Below are positions 9,501 to 16,307 of a stretch of DNA of 64,000 nt, piece by piece. The first letter of the stretch is position 1. Each line of letters opens with the position of its first letter. A program made the translations under genes and the position numbers. This stretch comes from Bradyrhizobium sp. WD16 (GTDB lineage: Bacteria > Pseudomonadota > Alphaproteobacteria > Rhizobiales > Xanthobacteraceae): NCBI RefSeq assembly GCF_024181725.1, contig NZ_CP028908.1, positions 744,001-808,000 on the forward strand. Direction: 5' to 3'. The notes under the pieces were generated by a model. That model saw only the letters and a program-made list of their open reading frames with translations. It searched no databases and was not told where the DNA came from.

Positions 9501-10030
9501 ACTTGCGCACCGGGCAGTCGCGGTTTCACGGCGTCGCCGCCGGACCGATGGCGCCGGTGGTGCAGGAGCTGGCGCATCTGCCCGACGCCGACATCCGCGC
9601 CATGGCGGTCTATCTCGCCTCAGCGGCGCCAGCGACACCGGGCGCCGCGGCGCAGGAGGCGCTGGCGGCGAAATACGAAACCCTGACCGCCGCGGTGACG
9701 ACGGCGCCCGCCTCGATGGGCGCGCGGATCTATCAGGGCGCCTGTGCCGTCTGCCACGAGGTCGGCGGTTTGCCGCTGTTCGGCAGCCGGCCGTCGCTGG
9801 CGCTCAATTCCAACCTGCACAGCGACCATCCCGACAACCTGATCCAGGTGATCCTGCAGGGCATCCCGGCGCCGGCGGCGCGCGACCTCGGCACCATGCC
9901 GGCCTTCGCCGCGCAGTTCTCCGATCATCAGATCGCCGAGCTCGTCGGCTATCTCCGCGGCCAGTTCGCGCCCGACAAGCCGGCGTGGGGCAATGTGGCG
10001 GAGACGGTGGCGCGGCTGCGGCGGCGGTGA
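6527..10030 (+). CDS. nicB: Nicotinate dehydrogenase large subunit, molybdopterin plus tri-heme cytochrome c
   Basis: 1167 residues, close to Pseudomonas putida NicB. Residues about 10-740 form the molybdopterin-binding region (VDLGTGIRTSLAQIVAEELD; PPLGVGESASVPSAAAIANA). A hydrophobic segment at about 742-765 should anchor the protein in the membrane. Three c-type heme sites follow: CAVCH at about 796, CGACH at about 942 and CAVCH at about 1073. The enzyme would hydroxylate nicotinate to 6-hydroxynicotinate and pass electrons to the respiratory chain through the hemes. Co-operonic with nicA. Pairing with a 6-hydroxynicotinate reductase instead of a monooxygenase resembles what is known for Azorhizobium nicotinate use. 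An unrelated open frame extends upstream of the true ATG and overlaps nicA. Confidence 0.9.
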   Translation: MSEEKATTAMTGNSGSLTGGSLTIVRTTATGASDIFLVVRADGTVEAYNGHVDLGTGIRTSLAQIVAEELDVGLARVNMVLGDTARVPNQGATIASETIQITAVPLRKAAAQARHALLARAGALLDEPAAQLSVDDGLIRGQGNRTVSYGEAIGGETMRLELADEVAVKPVEQYRIVGQAVPRVDIPAKATGEWVYVHDVRVPGMLHGRVVRPPYAGVDAGDFVGTSLIAVDEASVSHIAGLVAVVRIADFVGVVTEREEDAVRAAEALRVSWKPTPSIPDVTDIATALRANPSTPRKLLDQGDVDTALAAAATRMTRTYVWPYHMHASIGPSCAVADVRDDGIRVWSGTQNPHILRADLALLTGRSEAGIDVVRMEAAGCYGRNCADDVTADAVLLSRAVGRPVRVQLTRAQEHQWEPKGTAQLMDVDGGLDAQGGVAAYDFATRYPSNGAPTLALLLTGTIAPVPAVFEMGDRTAIPPYAYDNMRVVAHDMPPIVRAAWLRGVSALPNTFAHESYIDELATAAGVDPIEYRLRYLKDPRAVDLVRAVAERANWQPRPQWQPKAAEGDILRGRGFAYALYVHSKFPGYGAAWSAWITDVAVNKTTGDVSVVRVVAGQDSGLMINPEGVRHQIHGNVIQSTSRALKEEVTFDRIGVASKEWGAYPIITFPEVPKIDVLMLPRDDQPPLGVGESASVPSAAAIANAIFDATGVRFRELPFTPERIRAGLEAAQIAPPARRRRGLFAGLGAACAAIAGLVVTAMPWRPAIAPVEKPDASIYTAATIARGAQLAALGACAVCHTAEDGTVNAGGRPLETPFGVIYSTNITPDPKTGLGAWSYPAFERAMREGIHRDGRHLYPAFPYNHFAATTDADLQALYAYLMAQPAVHAPARDHELAFPFNLRPLLAGWNLLFHRGAAFAADPARSAQWNRGAYLVEGLGHCGACHTPRNALGAEQRRVRLAGGFAEGWEAPALTALSRAPIPWSEDELFAYLRTGQSRFHGVAAGPMAPVVQELAHLPDADIRAMAVYLASAAPATPGAAAQEALAAKYETLTAAVTTAPASMGARIYQGACAVCHEVGGLPLFGSRPSLALNSNLHSDHPDNLIQVILQGIPAPAARDLGTMPAFAAQFSDHQIAELVGYLRGQFAPDKPAWGNVAETVARLRRR

Positions 10031-10139
10031 CGCCAGTGATGGCCGATGCGCCGGCACGACCTCCGCCCTGCGCCATTGCGACGACGCGGATGACCGGGCC
10101 GCCCGATCACGTCGGGCGGTGACGGCAGAATGTGCTGGC

Positions 10140-10382
10140 TCACTTCGTCGGCTTGTTGTTGCCGCCGCCGCCGAAGGTCATCTTGAACATTTCCTGGAAC
10201 TGTTCCGGAGCGAAGGACATCCAGTTGCGCATGATGGCGTCGGGCGACATCTTGCCGAGATTGTCGAGCATCTGCTGCTCGAGCTCCTTCATGACCTTCT
10301 CCTGCATCGGCTGCAGATTGGGCAGCCCCATGAATTCGCGGGCTTCCTGCGGCGTGCAGTCGACGTTGACGGTGATTTTCAT
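10140..10382 (-). CDS. DUF6489 family protein
   Basis: 80 residues with a good ribosome site (AAAGGAATTC). It starts [20 protein letters not shown], a conserved opening I associate with DUF6489. A Met- and Glu-rich helix follows, then [17 protein letters not shown]. Probably a small soluble helical protein; the related proteins resemble those found with polyhydroxyalkanoate or stress genes. It stands alone between nicB and the divergent pyrophosphatase gene. No function can be assigned. Confidence 0.7.
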   Translation of the reverse strand: MKITVNVDCTPQEAREFMGLPNLQPMQEKVMKELEQQMLDNLGKMSPDAIMRNWMSFAPEQFQEMFKMTFGGGGNNKPTK

Positions 10383-10597
10383 GCGAATTCCTTTCGGCTT
10401 CGCCAGCTAATCCGATCGACGGTAAAAATTCAAGCAAGTGCCGGGACTTGGTCAGGATCCGGTCGGAACCTGACCACAATCGCCGGGGCGAGCGGTTTTC
10501 GTCGCAGAGGCGTTGCAAAAACCGCCGAAATCGTCTTCCTGTGCACCATGTGGCCGCCGGAATTGCCGGTCGGGCCCGCTTTCAGGAGCAGATAACG

Positions 10598-11128
10598 ATG
10601 AATATCGATGCAGTTGCCATCGGCAAGAACCCTCCCGATGACGTCAACGTCATCGTCGAGGTGCCGATCGGCGGCGAGCCGATCAAATACGAACTCGACA
10701 AGGCGGCCGGTACCTTGGTCGTCGACCGCTTCCTCTACACGCCGATGCGCTATCCGGGGAATTACGGCTTCGTGCCGCACACCCTGTCCGACGACGGCGA
10801 TCCGATCGACGTGCTGATCGCCAATACCCGGCCGATCATCGCCGGCGCGGTCATCAATGTGCGTCCGATCGGCGTGCTGCGCATGGAGGACGACGGCGGC
10901 GGCGACGAGAAGATCATCGCGGTGCCGGCGCCGAAGCTGACCAAGCGCTACGAGAAGGTCCACAACTATACCGACCTGCCGACCATCACCCGCGATCAGA
11001 TCCAGCACTTCTTCGAGCACTACAAGGATCTCGAGCCCGGCAAATGGGTCAAGGTGATCGGCTGGGGCGACGCCGACGAGGCCCGCCAGCTGATCGTCGA
11101 GGCGATCGCGCGCTACAACAAGGGCTGA
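10598..11128 (+). CDS. ppa: Inorganic pyrophosphatase, family I
   Basis: 176 residues, standard length. AGGAG lies 8-12 bases before the ATG. The metal-binding aspartates sit in DDGDPIDVL (D66, D68, D71). Upstream are [17 protein letters not shown] and downstream [16 protein letters not shown], all conserved in family I enzymes. It hydrolyses pyrophosphate from biosynthesis in the cytoplasm. It is monocistronic: a strong terminator follows at 11150-11180. In the 215-bp upstream region a GGTCAGG/CCTGACC inverted repeat (10450-10475) may be regulatory, but I cannot assign it. Confidence 0.95.
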   Translation: MNIDAVAIGKNPPDDVNVIVEVPIGGEPIKYELDKAAGTLVVDRFLYTPMRYPGNYGFVPHTLSDDGDPIDVLIANTRPIIAGAVINVRPIGVLRMEDDGGGDEKIIAVPAPKLTKRYEKVHNYTDLPTITRDQIQHFFEHYKDLEPGKWVKVIGWGDADEARQLIVEAIARYNKG

Positions 11129-11149
11129 CGCACTCGCACTGAACATCAC

Positions 11150-11180
11150 AAAAGGCGCGCAGGGATTGCGCGCCTTTTTT
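11150..11180 (+). terminator. Intrinsic terminator after ppa
   Basis: A 12-bp stem (AAAAGGCGCGCA pairing with TGCGCGCCTTTT) around a five-base loop, ending in six Ts. It lies 22 bp after the ppa stop. The A-run on the left side could let it also serve the minus-strand DoxX gene ending at 11209. Confidence 0.85.
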
Positions 11181-11208
11181 CGTGACTATGGTAGGTGCCG
11201 CGGCGGCC

Positions 11209-11640
11209 TCAGCGCGCCCGGCCGTCGAGGCTGAAGCCGCCGGCGCCGAACGCGACCACCTGGAGGAGACCGCCGGCGATGGCGATGTTCTTCAGGAAAT
11301 GGATCATCTGGTTCTGGTCGGCGAAATGGCTGTGAAAGCCGAGCGCCGCAACGACGCTGAAGGCGGCGAGCACCAGCGCCGCGGCGCGGGTGCGATAACC
11401 CACCGCCAGCAACACCCCACCGGCCAGTTCGACGAGGACGGCGGCGCCATAGGCGACGGCCGGCAGCGGCAGACCGGCCGCGGCGATATAGGCCTGGGTC
11501 TGCTCCGGCGCAAAGATCTTGCCGACGCCGGAAAGCACGAAGATCAGGGCCAGCATCAGACGGCCGACGAGGGGCAGCGCCGCAGCGAGAGCGCTGCCGG
11601 ACTTGCCGTTGGACTTGGAATCGAGCGCAAGCGACGTCAT
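11209..11640 (-). CDS. DoxX family membrane protein
   Basis: 143 residues with four predicted membrane segments, typical of DoxX. The first helix carries GRLMLALIFVLSGVGKIFAP, and the third region reads LVELAGGVLLAVGYRTR. AAGGA precedes the ATG. It is downstream of, and in the same direction as, wrbA (48 bp gap). DoxX-WrbA with a divergent LysR regulator is a common arrangement linked to quinone or electrophile stress. Exact function of DoxX here is unknown. Confidence 0.85.
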   Translation of the reverse strand: MTSLALDSKSNGKSGSALAAALPLVGRLMLALIFVLSGVGKIFAPEQTQAYIAAAGLPLPAVAYGAAVLVELAGGVLLAVGYRTRAAALVLAAFSVVAALGFHSHFADQNQMIHFLKNIAIAGGLLQVVAFGAGGFSLDGRAR

Positions 11641-11687
11641 TGCAGAAATCCTTCGAAGTCGAATGGGGATGGGGATGAGGCGCGCGA

Positions 11688-12296
11688 TCAGGCGCCGGTC
11701 AGCGCCTTGGCGACCTGGGTGACGCGCTTGCCCTGGAAGCGGGCGACCTCGAGATCGTCGGCGGTCGGCGGCGTCGCCTGGTTGAACGACACCGAGGAGG
11801 CGCCGTAGGGCGTGCCGGCCTTGAACAGCGAGGCATCGGCATAGCCGAGCGGCACGATGATCAGCCCGAGATGCGCCATCGGGGTGTAGAGCGAGATCAG
11901 GGTCGATTCATTGCCGCCGTGGGGCGTCGAGGTGGTGCCGAACACCGAGCCGACCTTGCCGTTGAGCTTGCCCTGGGCCCACAGCCCGCCGAGGCCGTCG
12001 ATATAGGCCTTGAGTTCGGACGACACCGAGCCGAACCGGGTCGGGGTGCCGAACACGATGGCATCGGCCCACACGGCGTCGTCCGGCGTCGGGGCTTCGT
12101 ATTTGGCGTTCAGCGCGGCGGCCTGATCGGCCCAGCCCGGCACCGAATTGATGACCTCCTGGCTGACGACCTCGCGGGCGCGGCGCAGGCGAACCTCGGC
12201 GCCGGCGCCGCGGGCGCCATCGGCAATGCCGTTGGCGAGGGCTTCGGTGACGCCGGAACGCGAATAGAAGACGATCAGAACTTTGGGCTGGGCCAT
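11688..12296 (-). CDS. wrbA: NAD(P)H:quinone oxidoreductase, WrbA type
   Basis: 202 residues, normal WrbA length. Flavodoxin-fold FMN site: VFYSRSGVTEALA at the N-terminus, FGTPTRFGSVSSELKAYID in the middle, and GTTSTPHGGNESTL. It reduces quinones by two electrons, avoiding semiquinones. First gene of a wrbA-doxX operon. A LysR regulator is divergent from it, and the 127-bp gap holds an inverted ATCGA..TCGAT pair (around 12372-12391) that could be the regulator's site. Confidence 0.9.
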   Translation of the reverse strand: MAQPKVLIVFYSRSGVTEALANGIADGARGAGAEVRLRRAREVVSQEVINSVPGWADQAAALNAKYEAPTPDDAVWADAIVFGTPTRFGSVSSELKAYIDGLGGLWAQGKLNGKVGSVFGTTSTPHGGNESTLISLYTPMAHLGLIIVPLGYADASLFKAGTPYGASSVSFNQATPPTADDLEVARFQGKRVTQVAKALTGA

Positions 12297-12423
12297 GGCG
12301 GGGTTCCCTTCAGTTGAACTGTTTTCACCGCTTCAATGGCCGGCTGGCTTCGTTCTGAAAAGCCGGATAATATCGATCCAATTATTCGATCTTTTCGAAC
12401 ATCGCATTGTCAAGGAGGGCGTG

Positions 12424-13410
12424 ATGGAGCCGAAGCAACCGACCCTCGACCAGCTCCAGATCTTCCTCGCCATCGTCGAGACCGGCAGTTTCGCCGCCGC
12501 GGCGCGGCGGCTCGGCCGCGCCACCTCGGTGATCAGCTACGCCATCGCCAATCTCGAAGCCCAGCTCGGCCTCGAGCTGTTCGACCGCGGCGCCGCCCGG
12601 ACGCCGCAGCTCACCGAGGCTGGACGCGCGGTGCTGGCCGACGCCCGAAGCATCGCGCTCGGCGTCGGCGAACTGCTGGCGAAAGCGCGCGGCCTCGGCG
12701 CCGGGCTCGAGGCCGAAGTCGCCCTGGTGGTCGACGTGATGCTGCCGGCATCGAGCTTCGTCGCCGCAGTGGAGGCGTTCCAGACGGAATTCCCGACGGT
12801 GTCGCTGCGGCTCTATGTGGAGGGCCTCGGCGCCGCCACCCAGCTCGTGCTCGACGGCAGCGCCGATATCGGCATCACCGGTCCGGTGTCGCATCATGTC
12901 GACGAGCTCGAGGTCCGCCAGCTCGGCGCGATCCGCCTGGTGCCGGTGGCCGCCCCCCACCACCCTTTGGCGCAGATCGAAAAGGTGACGCTCGCCGCCG
13001 CGCGCAAGCACATCCAGCTCGTGCTGGCCGACCGCTCCGAATTGACCAGGGGGCAGGACTTCGGCGTGATCGCCTTGCGAAGCTGGCGCCTCGCCGATCT
13101 TGGCGCCAAGCATGCGCTGCTGCTCGCCGGCATCGGCTGGGGCAGCATGCCCGAGGCGATGGTGGACGATGATCTCGCCGCCGGGCGGCTGAAGCGGCTC
13201 GGCCTCGATGCCTGGGACAACGTCGCCTATCCGCTCCAGGCGGTGCATCGCTCCGATCGCGCGCTGGGCCCGGCGGCGCGCTGGCTGCTGGAGCGGCTGA
13301 CCGGCAACTGTCGCCGGGCCGAAGCGAAGTGGACGCCGGTGCGCGTGACGCAAACGCCGCAAAAACCGAAGCCGCCGCTCCGAGCCCGTCGGAGCGGAAA
13401 CGGGGGCTAG
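12424..13410 (+). CDS. LysR-family transcriptional regulator
   Basis: 328 residues. Start ATG at 12424, with AGGAGG five bases upstream. The winged HTH at residues about 8-65 (LDQLQIFLAIVETGSFAAAA; RATSVISYAIANLE) is followed by a periplasmic-binding-like effector domain. The basic C-terminal tail (PQKPKPPLRARRSGNGG) looks non-conserved and runs straight into a repeat: the stop is the TAG of the CTAG that begins the 13407-13663 array. It probably regulates the divergent wrbA-doxX genes; this rests on position only. Confidence 0.85.
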   Translation: MEPKQPTLDQLQIFLAIVETGSFAAAARRLGRATSVISYAIANLEAQLGLELFDRGAARTPQLTEAGRAVLADARSIALGVGELLAKARGLGAGLEAEVALVVDVMLPASSFVAAVEAFQTEFPTVSLRLYVEGLGAATQLVLDGSADIGITGPVSHHVDELEVRQLGAIRLVPVAAPHHPLAQIEKVTLAAARKHIQLVLADRSELTRGQDFGVIALRSWRLADLGAKHALLLAGIGWGSMPEAMVDDDLAAGRLKRLGLDAWDNVAYPLQAVHRSDRALGPAARWLLERLTGNCRRAEAKWTPVRVTQTPQKPKPPLRARRSGNGG

Positions 13411-13663
13411 TGTGGCGTTTCCAACGTTCGTATCCCACTGCAGCAGGCCCTCATACGAACGTTGGAAACAACGGGGACACTAGTGTGGCGTCTCGCAATT
13501 GCCTACCGCCTTCGCGGCAACCCTCTCGTAGGCAATTGCGAGACATAAGCCACACTAGCACTTTGATTTTGCTAGTGTCCCTATGTCTCCGAATGACCGT
13601 GCGAGTGCGAGGCAAACGTAGCGGTAATTCGGAGACGGGACACTAGCATCATTATGATTCTAG
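13407..13663. repeat. CTAG-bounded palindrome array 1 (B-like, A, spacer, D, spacer)
   Basis: Consecutive units share their CTAG ends: B-like 13407-13483, A 13480-13558, spacer 13555-13575, D 13572-13646, spacer 13643-13663. The A-spacer-D block (13480-13646, 167 bp) is the reverse orientation of the D-spacer-A blocks elsewhere. The first unit is a hybrid, with a type A left end (CTAGTGTGGCG) and a type B right end (GGGGACACTAG). The array fills the whole gap between two convergent genes. Its first CTAG holds the LysR stop and its last CTAG holds the stop of the minus-strand TPM gene. Confidence 0.9.
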
Positions 13664-14271
13664 ATGAGATAGATCCGGTCCGGCAGTTCGTCGCGCGGCG
13701 CGCCTTGCCGCGGAAAATGGCTGGCGAGCTTGTCGCCGCACAGTTCGATCGCGGCAACGAAACCGTCGCCGATCCGCCCTTCCCTGGCATGCGCGACGAG
13801 GAGGTCGACCGCCTGCTGCCATTCCGCCTGGGGCACCTTGGCCGCGATGCCGTCGTCGGCGACGATGCGGGCATAATGCTCGGCGAGCGAGACGAAGATC
13901 AGGATGCCGCAGCGATCCGCCTTGCGGGCGATGCCGCGGCTGGCGAACTGCTCGGTGGCCATGCGATAGGCCACCGCCCGCCGCGCCGCGCGCGGCATCA
14001 GGGCGACGCGCAGCGCCGGCCGTGACAGCACGCCGGCGAGGACGACGAACAGCAGGATCTGCGCCTCGAGCAGCCGCGTCACGCTGAGCGTCGTCGCCGC
14101 CATCAGAATCCAGGGCAGCGCCAGGGCTGCCGCTGCGGCGATCAGCATCGGCAGCGCGGTGGAATCGGCGGAGACGCGCGCCAGCACGCAGACGATCTCG
14201 CCCCGGCTCTTCTCCTCCGCGGCGCGGATCGCCGCGGCGACGCGCTGGCGTTCGTCGAGGGAAAGCGTCAT
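13660..14271 (-). CDS. TPM-domain membrane protein (second of pair)
   Basis: 203 residues. It starts at an ATG overlapping the upstream TPM gene's TGA. The N-terminal part reads LDERQRVAAAIRAAEEKSRG, then two adjacent hydrophobic segments at residues about 40-85. A C-terminal TPM-like half follows (GILIFVSLAEHYARIVADDG). This is the usual small partner in LemA-TPM-TPM clusters. The role is unknown; TPM domains have been linked to membrane-protein repair and phosphatase-like activity. Its stop codon is the TAG within the CTAG of the flanking spacer hairpin. Confidence 0.8.
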   Translation of the reverse strand: MTLSLDERQRVAAAIRAAEEKSRGEIVCVLARVSADSTALPMLIAAAAALALPWILMAATTLSVTRLLEAQILLFVVLAGVLSRPALRVALMPRAARRAVAYRMATEQFASRGIARKADRCGILIFVSLAEHYARIVADDGIAAKVPQAEWQQAVDLLVAHAREGRIGDGFVAAIELCGDKLASHFPRQGAPRDELPDRIYLI

Positions 14272-15209
14272 CACCAACTCCCCGAGGCGCCGCCGCCACC
14301 GGACGACCCGCCTCCTCCGGAAAACCCGCCGCCGCCGGACGAGCCGCCCGATGATCTGCTGCCGCTCGCCGCGCTGAAAAGAATGTTGAGCACGACGTTG
14401 AAGAAGAACCAGCGGAACCCGGGCGAGATGATCAGCAGCGTTACGAGCGCGATCAGCGCGGCGATCAGCACCCAGCTCACGGCCGGATCGGCCGGGCTGC
14501 TGTCGAGCCGCAGGTCCGGCTTCTGCTGCCATTCCGAGGAATCGGTGGTCAGCACCGTGATGATGTCGTCGACGCCGCGGGCGATGCCGTCGCCGAACTG
14601 GCCGGCCTTGAAGCGCGGCGTCATCGCATTGGCGATGATCACCTTGGAGAGCGCGTCGGTCAGCGTGCCTTCGAGGCCGTAGCCGACCTCGATGCGCACC
14701 CGCCGCTCGTTGGGCGCGACCAGCAGCAGCACGCCGTTGTTCCTGGCCTTCTCGCCGAGCTGCCAGCTGCGGAACAGGGCATTGGCATAGGGTTCGATCT
14801 CCTCGCCCTGGAGCGAGGAGACGGTGGCGACGACGAGCTGGATGCCGGACTTCGCCTCGAGGTCGGCGAGCTTCTGCGTGATCGCGTCGCGCGTCTCGGC
14901 CGGAATGATGTTGGCCTCGTCGACGACGCGGCCGGTGAGCTGCGGAAAGGTCGGCGCCGCGGCGGCGAGACCGAACAAGGTGAAAAACAGCAGCAGCGTC
15001 GCGAGCAGGCGCGAGAAAACCTCTCGCGCGCGTTGGATCAGGCGCGGTGCCGTGCCGCGAGCCGCACGGCTTACTGGGTCCCCCGGTCGAGCCGGGGGAC
15101 GACGGTGGGAGGATGGGGCGTGCGCATCGGGCCCGGGGGCCGCGCTGCCGCATTCAGATGTCGTCGCCCGCAACGGCCGGCGCGCATGCGTCTGGGATGG
15201 GGCGTTCAT
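14271..15209 (-). CDS. TPM-domain (YgcG-like) membrane protein
   Basis: 312 residues. The start at 15209 is preceded by GGAGG eight bases upstream, 25 bp after the lemA stop. The hydrophobic export segment LLATLLLFFTLFGLAAAA begins only at about residue 68. A TPM domain follows (VDEANIIPAETRDAITQKLA; VEVGYGLEG-type motif IEVGYGLEG), then a second membrane helix and a Gly/Ser-rich tail. The residues before the signal include SRAARG and ARPGDP, encoded by a GC palindrome (about 15078-15100). It looks as if an intergenic repeat was captured in frame, lengthening the N-terminus. Middle gene of lemA-TPM-TPM. Confidence 0.8.
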   Translation of the reverse strand: MNAPSQTHARRPLRATTSECGSAAPGPDAHAPSSHRRPPARPGDPVSRAARGTAPRLIQRAREVFSRLLATLLLFFTLFGLAAAAPTFPQLTGRVVDEANIIPAETRDAITQKLADLEAKSGIQLVVATVSSLQGEEIEPYANALFRSWQLGEKARNNGVLLLVAPNERRVRIEVGYGLEGTLTDALSKVIIANAMTPRFKAGQFGDGIARGVDDIITVLTTDSSEWQQKPDLRLDSSPADPAVSWVLIAALIALVTLLIISPGFRWFFFNVVLNILFSAASGSRSSGGSSGGGGFSGGGGSSGGGGASGSW

Positions 15210-15234
15210 CCCGCGCCTCCGCCCGAGGCCGGCT

Positions 15235-15834
15235 TTAGAACTTCACCTGGGGCGGGGTCTGGGCGCCTTCACCGGCGGTGAATTCGGCCATCGGCTTGGC
15301 GGAGCGGAAGAAGGTCGAGGCCCACAGCACGCCGGGGAAGGTGCGCAATTCGGTGTTGTAGGAGCGCACCGCCTCGATGTAGTCGCGCCGCGCCACGGCG
15401 ATGCGGTTCTCGGTGCCTTCGAGCTGCGACTGCAGGGCGAGGAAGTTCTGGTTCGACTTCAGGTCCGGATAGTTCTCGCTGACCGCGAGCAGCCGGCCGA
15501 GCGCGCCGGAGAGCTGGTTCTGGGCATCCTGGAACTGCTTGAGCTTGTCGGGATCGGTGAGCTGGCTGGCATCGATCTTGACCTGGGTCGCCTTGGCCCG
15601 GGCCTCGACCACCGCGGTCAGGACGTCCTTCTCCTGCTTGGCATAGCCCTGGACGGTGGCGACGAGATTGGGAATGAGGTCGGCGCGGCGCTGATAATTA
15701 TTCTGCACATCGGCCCACTTCGCCTTGGCCTGCTCCTCCAGCGTCGGGATGGTGTTGTAGCCGCAGCCCGCGACCGACAGCCCCAGGAGAACGACGGCGA
15801 CGAGATTGCGAAATTGCGGCAGCGTGATGCGCAT
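15235..15834 (-). CDS. lemA: LemA family lipoprotein
   Basis: 199 residues. Signal peptide ends in the lipobox LSVAGC, so the mature protein should be lipid-anchored. The LemA core follows: EEQAKAKWADVQNNYQRRAD, LIPNLVATVQGYA, and the conserved NYPDLKSNQNFLALQSQLEG. The C-terminus is short, as is usual. First gene of an operon with two TPM-domain genes; this trio is common in proteobacteria, but its job is not settled. Confidence 0.9.
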   Translation of the reverse strand: MRITLPQFRNLVAVVLLGLSVAGCGYNTIPTLEEQAKAKWADVQNNYQRRADLIPNLVATVQGYAKQEKDVLTAVVEARAKATQVKIDASQLTDPDKLKQFQDAQNQLSGALGRLLAVSENYPDLKSNQNFLALQSQLEGTENRIAVARRDYIEAVRSYNTELRTFPGVLWASTFFRSAKPMAEFTAGEGAQTPPQVKF

Positions 15835-16013
15835 GGGGACTCCTGGGGGAAACGACGGATGACTCGATTGAAGGTAAATTATCCGCCGCCGCAGGTCGAG
15901 AGCACATAAGCGAGCGCGGCGGAGTTAAGGAGTTGACATTCGCACCACGAGCCCGCGTCCAGGCAGGCGGCAAAAGTCAAATCCGCTCCACTATGCGGTT
16001 GGTGGTTGCGTGC
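15835..16013. other. Intergenic region upstream of lemA
   Basis: No gene. About 15976-15992, AAATCCGCTCCACTA resembles a decayed right end of a type C repeat next to the intact array that starts at 16014. The promoter of lemA must lie here, but I cannot point to clear -35 and -10 boxes. Confidence 0.4.
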
Positions 16014-16252
16014 CTAGTGCGGTGGATCTGACGCTCGTATCAGCGTTGCAGCGAATTCGTCGTACGAGCGTCAGATCCAAAACCACACTAGAATCATAAT
16101 GATGCTAGTGTCCCCTTGTTTCCAACGTTCGTATGAGCGCCTGCTGCAATGGGATACGAACGTTGGAAACAGGACACTAGTGTCCCTTTGGTTCTAACGT
16201 TCGTATGAGTGCTCGCTGCAAAGGGATACGAACGTTAGAACCGGGACACTAG
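16014..16252. repeat. CTAG-bounded palindrome array 2 (C, spacer, B, E)
   Basis: C 16014-16091, spacer 16088-16108, B 16105-16180, E 16177-16252, with neighbouring units sharing one CTAG. C-spacer-B spans 167 bp. C arms: GGATCTGACGCTCGTA and its complement. B arms: TTTCCAACGTTCGTAT. E is a B-like variant with GTTCTAACGTTCGTAT. It lies between lemA and the AttH-like gene, both on the minus strand, 56 bp after the AttH-like stop. Confidence 0.9.
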
Positions 16253-16307
16253 AAGAGCGTAAAGATTTTAACAGAGCCCGGCGCCGCGGGCCAGTCGCGC
16301 CCGCGCC

